Shown piece after piece: positions 44,932 through 54,934 of a DNA stretch of 64,000 nucleotides. This DNA comes from Rhodocollybia butyracea. Lineage: Eukaryota > Basidiomycota > Agaricomycetes > Agaricales > Omphalotaceae. The stretch is from NCBI GenBank assembly GCA_015501585.1, contig JADNRY010000100.1, positions 141,314-205,313 on the forward strand, in the 5' to 3' direction. The notes below the pieces were generated by a model. That model was not told the DNA's origin, did no database searches, and saw only the letters and a program-made list of their open reading frames with translations. Within the stretch, counting starts at the first letter, position 1. The number at the start of each line of letters is the position of its first letter. A program made the translations under genes and the position numbers.

Positions 44932-47142
44932 TCACTCAGCAGTCTCTTGTATGCCTTCCCAAACATCGAGTGCAACAGTATCCTTCATCTCTGCTCCAGA
45001 AAGCCATTCATCATGGTCAGGACCGTATCCAACCCAACGGACCAAGTATTTCTTGCCACGGCCTATCTTTTTCTCATCAAGAATACATTCGATGAAGTTT
45101 TCTTCTGTTCCTTTGGATGTCATGATAGGGCCTGGACAACTAGGTTCACGGATAGGGAATAGAGTAGGATCATTTGGGATGTATCGTTTTAGGAGATGGG
45201 CATGGAAACCAGGGAAGAGCTGTGGGTTTTGGGGTAGTTTGAGCGTGTACTCGGAGCGCTCTGGGAAGGCACGAATAACTTCGTAGGGTGCATCATCGCG
45301 TGGCATGAATTTGGCAACACATTTGGAACCCACGCGTTTGTACTCTCTGCGTCGGTTCTCAGTAGACAACATGACAAGATCTCCCACCTTATATATGTCT
45401 TCAGATCCTCAGTGCATATTTGCATGGTATGCCTGTCGTACTTTAGCGCTGAGCAGATTGTCTTGTGCATCCTGAATGTCAAGCTGTAATTTTTCAATGA
45501 TTGTGCAAGCGTCGATCTGTTCAGTTGACTCAGTTGCTGGAATCAAAGGGGGAATCAGGCGTGGTGAGCGACCTGTTTTGAGTTGAAAGGGAGTGTATCC
45601 AGTCGAAGCATTGATGGTGTTCATTATGGCAAATCAAACACGAGGAAGTGCAGCCTTCCAGCCTTTCTGTACCCGATCGACATGATATTGTATGGCTTGC
45701 ACTACTGTTTTATTGGTACGTTCACTTGACCCATCAGTTTCTGGGTGATACGATGTTGACATCTTTAAACGTACACCTGTAAGTTTGTGTAACGCTGTCC
45801 AGACTTTGGATGTGAATGCTTTGTCTTGATCAGAGACTAGGTGAGCCATTAGTCCATTTTCGCAGTACCACTCATTGAAAAGGACAAGTGCTGTTTGTGC
45901 TGCTGTATCGGTAGAGTGGACAGCGGCCATGCGGATATCTGCGCCAAGTGCATCTGTCATGGTCAGAATCATGTCACAACCATCTTCAAGCGGTAAGGGT
46001 CCCACAAAATCCAGGGCTACTGTATCGAAGCAAGCATCCGGGATCGGTAGGGGGTGCAATGGACCGGTAGGCTTCTTAGTTCGACTCTTGTTGCGTTGAC
46101 AGTCAACACAAGATGGAATGTATGCCTCCTCCAAATCTCTGCGCATGTGTGGCCAATAATATGAGTCTCGTAATGCGGCATAACTCTTGGTAAAGCCAAA
46201 ATGACCCAGGGCATCATGTGCAAGACTATATAGAAGTTCCCGGACGCGGTTGTCCTTGGGAATAAGTAATCGGTTGCCTATAAAGACGAGTTTTTTATCC
46301 TTGCTGCGGTGAACACCGGTGATGCTTCCTGCGGCAATATCTGCCTCAAGTTGTTTGGTGAACTCATCAGTATCATAAGCGGTGGTGATAGATTTAAGAA
46401 ATTCTTCATCAGCTGTGATTGAGAGAATGCCTGCCCCAGCTAAGTGTCTCTTGGGAAGATGCATATGGGATAATAAAACTGCAGCGACTAGTGGTGAGCT
46501 TCCGATCTCAGTTTCCTCCTCGTCTGGTAGACGTGAGAGTGCATCTGCAACAGGATTGTCTTCTCCCTTGATATAGTGAATGTCATAGTCAAAGTCAGCC
46601 ATCTTCATGAACCACCGTGACTGGCGACGGGACATCTCTTTCTGGGATTGGAAGTATTCCAGCGTTAGGTGATCAGTCATAATGTCAAAGTGAACATTTA
46701 GTAGCGAACTGCGCCATTTTCGAAGGGCTTTCATAATTGCTAAGAGCTCCCTCTCGTGTACAGGGTATTTCTTTTCTGCAGCATTAAGTTGATAGGAGTC
46801 AAATGCAACAGGCCTAGAGGTCTCCCAGGTTTTTCCGAAACTGAGAACAGCACCGGTGCGGCGGTCACTGGCGTCTGTCATGAGGTAGATGTGCTGGTCA
46901 GGATCATCATAATCAATAACAGTAAGGCAATCTCGCCCAACCACTATTGCTTTGATGGCCTGGAACGCTTGTTGGTGTAGAGATGTCCATGAAGGGAAGT
47001 TCTTTTCTGCATCCTTGGTGGTTAACGGAGATAAACAAGATGTATGTTTAGCTAAATTGGGTAAAAAGATGGATAGGTATCGGACTAGTCCAAGGAAAAC
47101 GGCGAACATCAGAGGCATTGGTAGGCTGTGGCCAATGTACAA
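44932..47142 (-). pseudogene. RNase H, integrase and chromodomain of the chromovirus
   Basis: One continuous frame broken only by two TGA codons, at 45636-45634 (PRV*FAIMNT) and near 45410 (ANMH*GSEDI). Order: RNase H (YLMTDASDRRTGAVL, HERELLAIMKALRKW, DALSRLP), zinc-binding H...H...CVDCQ, DDE core (TVALDFVGPLP, VSDQDKAF, DGSSERTNKT), then after the stops the C-terminal domain and a chromodomain (FIECILDEKK...YLVRWVGYGPDHDEWLSG). The chromodomain directs integration to marked chromatin in this group. Both stops fit C-to-T change of CGA. Confidence 0.88.
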
Positions 47143-48480
47143 TCCTCTCTGCCTTTTTGGGATCAGCGAATATTCTGCGCCCGGAGATGATGTGGCCTAG
47201 GAATTTAATTTTGGTTGCGAAAAGGACAGATTTTTTTTGGATTACAGAAGAGTTTGGCAGCTCGTAGGGCATTCATTACAGTATCAACATTTTGTTTATG
47301 TTCCTTGATAGAGTCGGACCAAATGATGATATCATCAACATACACATGCATATCTTGCCAATTAGATGGCGAAGAGCTTTGGTAACTTGACGTTGATGAG
47401 TAGGTGGTGCATTGCACCCTCCTTGAGGCATCACCAACCATTTGTATAAACCCCAAGGGGTACGTACTGCAGTGTATTTCACATCGTCAGGGTGCATATG
47501 GGTCTGGAAAAAGCTGTTTGTCATATCAACTTTACCAAAGAACTTCCCTCGCCCACAGTCTGCAAGGATATCATCCACACGTGGAAGGGGAAAGCTATCT
47601 CAGACAGTATTTGCATTGAGAGCAGGATAGTCATTTACCCAGCGTGGGTCTACACTATGGTCAATTTCATGTCCCTTGTGTTTGGGAACAACAAAGGCTG
47701 GTGAGGAGAATTCTGATGAGGAGGCTCGCATCCTTCCCGCTTTCAAATGATCATCCAACATTCGCTTCCAAGACTCCAAGTTCTTCCTGGCTGGACGGTA
47801 CTGACGGCCACTGGTGATAAGTGAGGGATCTTTCAGGCGGATACGATGTAGGATATCATCGGGTAAATCCACGGTATCTGGGAGTCGTAGAGGGAACATA
47901 TCTGCATGTTTCTCTTTCATCAAAATGTTCTCTTGTTGCAGTAACTTCTGTAGCGCCAGTGTCTCAATATGTTGTTGAACATCTAGCATTACACTAACGG
48001 GTAGATCCGCACTATTGGTAGGGATGAATTCTCGTTTGGGTAGATGGACTTTCTTTGGTGTTGGTGGTGGGGTGACCCAGACAGGAGGTGGGGGACGTGG
48101 AGGGTGAACAGGGGGGTTCAGAAGATCATATCCAACTCTTTTGTCTATTGCTGTTCTTGCTTGAACATCAATCACAATATGTTCAGCAGTAAGGAATGGC
48201 ATTCCTAGGATTAACGATATACACAAGCCATTATTAACTTTAGTGCGTACTGTGCGCGATGTCCAACTTCCGTCCTTCAATGATATTTTCAATTTCACAT
48301 ATTCCGTGCAGCGTAGCAGCTCCTCCGATAATGACGATAAATTGTCCTCCTCTTTTGGAAGGGGAAAACGCCGCAATCCTAACTTGTTGCTAAGTTCATC
48401 ACTAATAACTATAGAGGGACAACCAATGTCAAGAAGTGCAGTAGAGAGAATAGGAATTCAGAGATTGCAGGACCGGTGAG
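47040..48480 (-). pseudogene. Protease and reverse transcriptase of the chromovirus
   Basis: The protease region has TALLDIGCPSIVISDELSNK near 48450, with DIG where chromoviruses have D-x-G. It is followed by SLILGMPFL and a proline-rich linker. RT follows: SEFSSPAFVVPKH, RWVNDYPALNANTV, KVDMTNSFFQTHMHPDD, YAVRTPWGLYKWLVMPQGGC-like and the catalytic VYVDDII near 47335. It then has FCNPKK and FLGHIIS. At least three frame changes (near 47600, 47400 and 47270) break it. Confidence 0.82.
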
Positions 48481-48648
48481 AGAGACATCAGGATAAAGAT
48501 GTGGGACAGTGAAGAAGGGGACGCACCCATCGGTATCTGAGGATTTCTCGTCAGCAGGGAGGGCTAGTTTCTGGATCGTAACCCCAACAGGCTCTCGCTT
48601 GACCTGTAGACAGACACAACAGTTCTTGCGCGAGCTTCGGCAATCTAG

Positions 48649-49547
48649 TTATGTGAGTGTTCGGTAGGTGGCTCCATCTGGGAAATTACCAGTACAGTTG
48701 GCGGTGCGATGTCCGATATAGAATACACGACAGCGGCGACACCCATCATGAATGTCAAGGAGATCTTCTTCCCTGTGTGAGGGGAGGACATTTAACAGTT
48801 TCAGTCTTGGTGACAGCACTAGAGAGACGGTTTGCGAGCGCGGTTTTGTGTGGCGTGAGGCAATCACGAGAGATTTCTTTGACTTCTGGGCATCACGAGT
48901 GTGCGCAGCGGAGACAGCGGTTTGAATTCGATCTGTTTCAATAGCGACCTTGTCATCGCGGGATTTTACTTCCGCAATCCATGCATTCAGTTCAGTAGCA
49001 AGTACAGGTTCAGCATCGAGATCTTGTTGGAGTTCAGGTGAAAGGCCTGCATCCAAGATATTTTTCAAGTGAGGATCATCTACAGCAAATGCAGGTGCGG
49101 CTGCGAGAGAATTGCACTGAGATTCTGCGTCTCGTATGCCCATTCCGCAAAGCTAACGTCTGTTCCCATCTTTGCACCCATTACTTCTCGTCGCATCTTC
49201 CCTTCCCATCCCTTTTTCAAGACCAAACCTGCAAGCTCAGCGAGGTATGCCTGGAGCATGAGTTTGTCAATTCGAGCCTGGCTCGCAGTGTACCACTGGA
49301 TTAAGATTGGTTCCCGCATTTCGTCAGCAACAAAACTGACAACATCAGCTGATGTGCGAGCAGCATTGTTCTTCAGGTATCATTCACATGCCGAGCCATT
49401 GCTGGAGAATGAGAGGAGTGATAGTGCTGCTTCGAGGATAGGACAACGTCCATTTGGGGTGTGGATTGTACGAGTTGTGGTGCCATGGTGGAAAGAGCGA
49501 TTTTTCAACAGAGTAATTTTGTTTTCAGAGTCGGATTTGTGAGACAT
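48649..49547 (-). pseudogene. Gag of the chromovirus
   Basis: The ATG at 49547 opens with MSHKSDSENKITLL. Capsid-like sequence (REPILIQWYTASQARIDKLM, SFAEWAYETQNL) is followed, one frame over, by DPHLKNILDAGLSPELQQDL and the knuckle HDGCRRCRVFYIGHRTANC, then FPDGATYRTLT. The knuckle and its following residues are typical of agaricomycete chromoviruses. A stop near 49380 and a frame change near 49130 inactivate it. Confidence 0.78.
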
Positions 49548-49678
49548 GTGTGTGACTGGAGGAATTCTGGAGATGATGGTTAAGGTGGCAATACTCTGCG
49601 TGATACAGGTCGAGAAGACGGTGGTGACGATAACGGTGACAGAGACGGTGATGGTTGCCGTGGCGTCGAGTCAACCGG

Positions 49679-50025
49679 TAACGTCGAGCTCTCGAGCTTG
49701 GCCTGCTTCCTCGTACAAAAGGAGGTCGGTGTTGTCGGTTTTCGGCGAGACAGTGTGAAGACTGTTCGGTGTTAAAAAAAAAAAAAAAAAGTGAAAGGCC
49801 ACTGTATGTAGCCTCACTAAATCAGAAGAGTAACAGAAACAAGAAACAACTATGATCTTTAGTACAGTGTTAGTATAAGTAAGAGATAAAGATAATAGGA
49901 ATAGGAACCTTTAGTACAAGCGTTAGTATAAGTAAGAGATAAAGAAGTAAAGGGAAAATAATATGTAGGTAAGGTCCAAATCCGGACCGGTAGGAAATGA
50001 GTCTGTGTAGTACGCCATACTTACA
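49679..50025 (-). repeat. 5' LTR of the chromovirus
   Basis: Pair of the LTR at 44569-44905. The leader that follows on the minus strand (CCGGTTGACTCGACGCC) has no TGG start within a few bases, so the primer site is not evident; a self-primed scheme is possible. Confidence 0.85.
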
Positions 50026-50177
50026 GTTTGCTTTCCTTCGTGTACTTCCCTCACAACCAAGTTATTCAAGCACTTGGACTATGAGAGGGGCCTGCAACAC
50101 TCCTGCAAGGAGTTGATTATAGTCGGAATGCTTTTTCGCGCCCTAACTATACAAATGATTAACCTGAGTTATGCAAA

Positions 50178-50477
50178 ATGCAAAGAAAGGGAATAATCTT
50201 TCTGGTCTCACGATTCACCCCAATGAAGCCGGCATGTGTTGATTCTCAAGGAATCAACACCGATTCCGACGCGCTGAGCACTGGTTACAGAAGAGTGTTT
50301 TGGTCAGACTCCACAGGAGCGACGGGTAAATTAAGTTATGTAGATTCAAAGAGGTGTAAGAAATGCGGGAAAACTAAAGAAGTGTGGATTCTTGGGTTTA
50401 TCAATGGGCTCTGTGAGGATTGCCGAACTTTATATAGATTGAAAGAGTTCCCTTTCTTTTATGTGTCATACTCCTAG
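50178..50477 (+). CDS. Small protein with two CxxC pairs, copy 2
   Basis: 99 residues with KRCKKCGKTKEVWILGFING and LCEDC, a possible zinc ribbon. Relative to copy 1 the N-terminal 25 residues are in another frame: small indels near 50221-50245 shift it, and translation from the conserved ATG (MQNAKK) would stop after 23 residues. It is opposite the decayed antiporter tail. No family is recognised; the gene may be chance. Confidence 0.35.
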   Translation: MQRKGIIFLVSRFTPMKPACVDSQGINTDSDALSTGYRRVFWSDSTGATGKLSYVDSKRCKKCGKTKEVWILGFINGLCEDCRTLYRLKEFPFFYVSYS

Positions 50478-52332
50478 CACAGGTAGGACATCCAAGCGGG
50501 GGGAGATCAATGAGAACGGATGTGCGACTTCACCTATCTTGTCCAGGAAGTACCATGGGGAAAATGCAACCATCGCAGGGATTTGGAGAAGATAGACTTG
50601 ATGGGCGTTGGCGGAGCCGATTTCCATGCTAAAAAGTGAGGGAGGGAGGGAGGAAAGAAGGGAGATACGAGGTCAGTATAGTTCCGAAACATGGAGACCT
50701 ATCTCAACGCAATAATATTCCCATTCATAGCAAACGAAATCGCATTCATAAACTCCGTCGTGTTCAGAACCAGCGCTAACATGCAAGAACTTTTTCATCC
50801 AGCCCGAGTCACCTAAGATGACATCGATCACTTCAACGAGGATTTCTGAAAAACTGAATGACAAAAAACAAAAAAACACGAACAAAAAAACACGTCGTTC
50901 ATATCAGCTCACAGCGTTGGGCGAAAGAAGATAATAAGTAAAAGACCGGCACATATATTTTGCCGTGCACCCCATGCGTGGTGCGTGCTAGTGCGGCAAG
51001 TGGCGTGCAAATGCGTGCGTGATGCATGCAAGTGCGTGTGTATTCACCGGGTTGAGCTACTCAGAGTAACAATTCCATGAAGTATTTAGTAGTGCAAATG
51101 TTATTATTTGTTCAACTCCAAGAAGCTCTACCTTGATCCATAATACACTTACAAATACTATAATTGTAAGTATTCTTGTAAGTACCCAAACCAGCCCGCA
51201 CTGGCCACATAGGGTACTACTTGGAAGGAATGAGCATAGAGGCATATTTGACAAGTAAGTATATGCAAGTTGTAATTTGCACGCACCCCCATCACAAGCT
51301 GCACGCACCCTCGCATCATTTCGGGGTGCGTGCAAGTGATGCCGTGCAAGTGATGCCGTGCAAGTCATACCAAGTGCGTGCGAGTGTTGCGTGAGGTGTG
51401 TAATGACCGTCCTAATTCTTTTTATCCTAGACTTAATATTAATAAAATTGGTGTAGAATTACCTTTGGATCTCGTCAACTGCCACAGCTCATTAATATGA
51501 AGTTTATTATACCGAGGAATACATATTTCTTGCTTTGAATGATATACATGCGCACGCACCGACTGCACGGCAAAGTCACCTACCCCGTAAAAGACAACAA
51601 ACAACATACCAGTGATAACAACATACAACGCCGTACACCTACAAAGCTCTCCTACTATGCTGCTCTACCTCCGGCTCCTGCGACGAGTGGCTTCCAGCAT
51701 AGGGAGGAAGATCCGCCTCCACCTCCAGATGTATGCATAGGCAGGGGTATGGCAAGCAGGGAGGAGCACAGGGAGCGATCGGTGCTGGAACAGCGGAGAC
51801 GAAGGCCTCCTCACACTAGCACCAAACGTCTGCGGACTCTTTGAAGTGCGGCGGGATGAGGTTTTTGGATGCTTGGTGGAATGAATTTGTGGTAGAGAGA
51901 CTGCGATGAAGGAGCTGTTGAAGTGTGTGTGAGAAGAAAGACCCAGAGGCCGATTAGCTAAGACTAGAGGGCGGAGAAAAGGAGCAACATTGTCATTAGT
52001 AGAGAGGCAAGGCAAGAGCAAGACCGCCTCGAACACTCACAAACAACACGGAGGCACAGAAATACAACAAATGCTCTTCAGCCTCGCTAAATGCCTCATT
52101 GTCTCTAGAGCTGCGAACCGTCGAACCGACGCTGGTACTACGAATTCTTCGCCAAATAGAATGGCCAGAGGAGGAACGCATGAGAATTGGTGTTGGACGA
52201 GTAGCTGCGGCAGAGTAGGATGGCTGCTTGATGGCGAGACCAAGGAAGTGAAAAGAAGTACCCTGGTTGTGATGTGAAGGTGTAAGATTGGCCGCCATCG
52301 TCGCTGTTCGAACCGTCTTCAATGTTGCACAT
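50440..52332 (-). pseudogene. VNX1/CAX-type antiporter, decayed copy 2
   Basis: Same order as copy 1: start MCNIEDGSNS at 52332, an S/P-rich N-terminal part, LMYF-equivalent LLYFCASVLF near 52050, EILVEVIDVILGDSGWMKKF near 50845, TTEFMNAISFAMNGNI, then SMEIGSANAHQVYLLQIPAM and VAFSPWYFLDKIGEVAHPFS. It shares the large internal deletion with copy 1. A MITE sits in the intron before EILV. The end (LDVLPVLGV, stop) lacks the last membrane helices. This copy is the best preserved over the MEIG exon. Confidence 0.7.
50947..51587. mobile_element. MITE with 8-bp duplication inside antiporter copy 2
   Basis: Flanked by TAAAAGAC at 50939-50946 and 51588-51595. Both ends carry TTTGCCGTGCA, inverted, about 12 bp in, with subterminal GTGCGTGCAAGTG repeats. 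Copy 1 of the antiporter reads straight through the equivalent site (AAGTAAATAAGACGAACAAA near 41757). The 8-bp duplication suggests hAT. Confidence 0.8.
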
Positions 52333-53126
52333 TGTGTACTAGAGCGAAAACAATTCAAATATCGTCAATGTAGTTTGTCAAAACAAACAGCGCCGCTTCG
52401 GCACAGTATCTACCGGCGCTAAAAAACGTCATCAGGCAAGCAATGAAACTTGATATTTTGATAGGAAGTTGCGCAAAGGCCACTAGGGTCCAGCGCGATA
52501 AACAATGTCGTCTTAATTACCCAAAGGGCAACACCACAGGGGTCGAAACGCCCACATTCTTCGATTCACTGAGGAAAATTGGGAGATTGCCAACACCGCC
52601 CAACTTTCATTTATACATACCAGGATCTCGAACTCATGATTTTATCGATCTACCCAAGTGCCTGATCTAAGCTCTTAGCTCAAAGTAACCGCCCCGGCCC
52701 ATCCAATGCCATCCAATAAACCAACAATGGAACGCCATCTTCGCAAAATTGCCAGTTTGTTTCATTACAAATCATCTCGACTCCTGCCAGGTCTGATCAA
52801 TGCATAAAAGAAAGAATCTAATGTGCGCTTCCAATCCCCTCACCAGTTTGTTATGCTTTGACCTTTGGTACTGTGATAAAGTCCTAGTAGTCTTCTTCTT
52901 GCTCTTTCTTTCACCACTCACATTCACTTGCAACACATCGTTACCCGACAAGCCTACGAAGGCTCATAGCTCATTGATCAATCATTGTGAAGGCAGGTTT
53001 GATGTTGAAATGATGATGATCCCAAGATAAATATATAGTTGAAGGATACCCCGATGATCCCAGTCCTTTCAAGCTTTGCCCCACCCTTGTTTGACACTTC
53101 AATTCTTAAATTTTAGCACACATCCT
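52333..53126. other. Intergenic, partly shared with 42.7-43.5 kb
   Basis: No gene is seen. The promoter-like TATATA at 53032-53037 belongs to the next gene copy. Confidence 0.5.
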
Positions 53127-54228
53127 ATGGCGAAGCTTGATGTCAGTGGGGTGATTGGTAGCTGTACTCGGTTTATCCATGCTGCGCAGCCTGCACCAGG
53201 TCTAATACTAGCCCCGACAGTGCCGGGTCCTCTCTCTCATACTGTTAGTAGTACAGTGGAGTCAACACATTCGTCAGCTCTCACTCAGACTGTGACTATT
53301 ATTGATCCACTGTCTACAGTACCTCAGTCAATTTTGTTCGTAGATCTCCCATTCTCATAAAACTTCTAACAATTTATTGTCCATACTACTAGTTCTTCCA
53401 ACGAGTCAGTTGCAGCAGCTCCAACTAGTACCAGGTTTGTCAAACCCACCTTTCCAATTCTTGGCAAGCCAATTCTCCTTCCCTTCCTACTGGTACTAGC
53501 TGTTACCCTCATTCCACTTGCCACGCCACTGCTACTATTCCACTCACACTGTCTATATCACCCTCATTGTTTGTTTACCTAGCATTCTCATAAATGATCT
53601 AACAGTTCATTGTCCATAGATCCAACGCTACTAGTCTTTCCCTCAGCACCCACAGCTCCAACCACCAGGTTTGTCAAACCGGTCTTTCTGTTCTTCCAAG
53701 TCGTAAACCAATCTCCCGCCTCTACCTAGTTCTGCTACTCCAAGTCCAGATACCAACAAGATGCATGCACTCTTTCCGCAGGCTCATTACAGGAGTAGTG
53801 ATAGATCAATGTTGTCCTTGCCTTATGCATAGGTATCTTCATCCGTATTGTATCGCCGACGACGTCAACTTCGGCATCAAGAAATGGAGGCAGCTGTGTC
53901 CGTCCTTTACAACAAACAGCCCACGCAGACGCCGACTCGAACGCTGTTCTGACTCTGGATCCAAGCGGAGAAAAGGGCCACCATAACCCTGGCAGTACCT
54001 TACCCGTACCCAATCCTCAGGCTTCTGAGCCCGAGCCTACATCCATTTCTGAATTCCCGCAACCGGAATCTCTTCCAAATCCTCTCAGCGAGTCACACCT
54101 CATTCCATCCTTGGCTCAGATCCAGGAAGAGGTCAACACACTACGTCGTCTTGAATCCCAGCTTGTCATAAACGGGGGATGTAAATTCCTATACACCTCC
54201 CCCAACATACATATCTTCGTGACCATAT
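53127..54228 (+). pseudogene. S/T-rich membrane protein (copy 3), decayed
   Basis: Exon 1 (53127-53335, MAKLDVSG...) and exon 2 (53393-53434) match the phase-2 pattern of the intact copy. The third intron pair is still visible (donors at 53435, 53569 and 53669). The fourth exon is one base out of phase, and the membrane-span exon has several lost bases near 53780-53830, so the span is destroyed. The tail sequence (CTTGAATCCCAGCTTGTC, CCTCCCCCAACATACA) survives out of frame. Confidence 0.75.
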
Positions 54229-54930
54229 CTTCATGTCTCCAAAAATAGAATAACAATTATGTACTTTCTGTATTTCTACCACGCTTGGCTGATCATGGTC
54301 TTGCAAAGGTTTCAATATTTTGTTACAATCCTACTGATTCCTACGAGAGCCCACTTGGTTATTGGGAGCAAGTTGACATAAGTACAGTGTCTGACTTCCA
54401 GATAAGCATACCAAATGAAATCAAAATGATCCTATCAATGCTACTGGTAGTGGCAGGTACTATATTCAGATCCTTATCGTCATATTTTCAAACTACAATT
54501 GGCACTACAAACCCCCACAACCCCTCACATCGTCAGTATACAGACACACCCCTCGCATCCGTCAAATAATCAAACTCCTGCGCGAAGCGCATTGAATTGT
54601 TCAGGTTCAAGGCCTATTGGTAAGATCGGCGTAGGTACGGATCAATAACTTCATGCGTGTCTTCCGTGCGGCGGGGGCATAATAGAGTCCAGCGAGGATC
54701 AGGTTGCTGTATCAGCGCCAGGTCAGAAAACGTGAGTCAGACAAACAAATAAACAATAGAACAAGGGAAAAAGAAAAATGGAACGGGGATGAGAGAAGGA
54801 AGGAAGGAAGGAAGAAGGAAAGGATCTTCGAAACACCCACCCAAAATCAAGATACTTCCGTAATAAGTACTCTTACCTCAATATATGTATACGTATAAAC
54901 GCAAGTATAAGGGAAATGACACCCTAGCGT
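54229..54930. other. No gene seen; GGAAGGAA low complexity at 54.8 kb
   Basis: Short open frames only. 54780-54830 is purine-rich simple sequence. Confidence 0.4.
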
Positions 54931-54934
54931 AATA

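Larger units (their letters stand above)
44569..50025 (-). mobile_element. Ty3/gypsy chromovirus, 5.46 kb
   Basis: LTRs at 44569-44905 and 49679-50025 (337 and 347 bp) differ mainly by small indels. Between them, on the minus strand, lie gag, protease, RT, RNase H, integrase and a chromodomain, the order of fungal chromoviruses. The LTR reads TGTAAGTATGG...CGACGTTA, ending TA instead of CA. The flanks CTTGTC and GTTTG show no target duplication. Frames are broken by several indels and two CGA-to-TGA-type stops. Confidence 0.9.
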
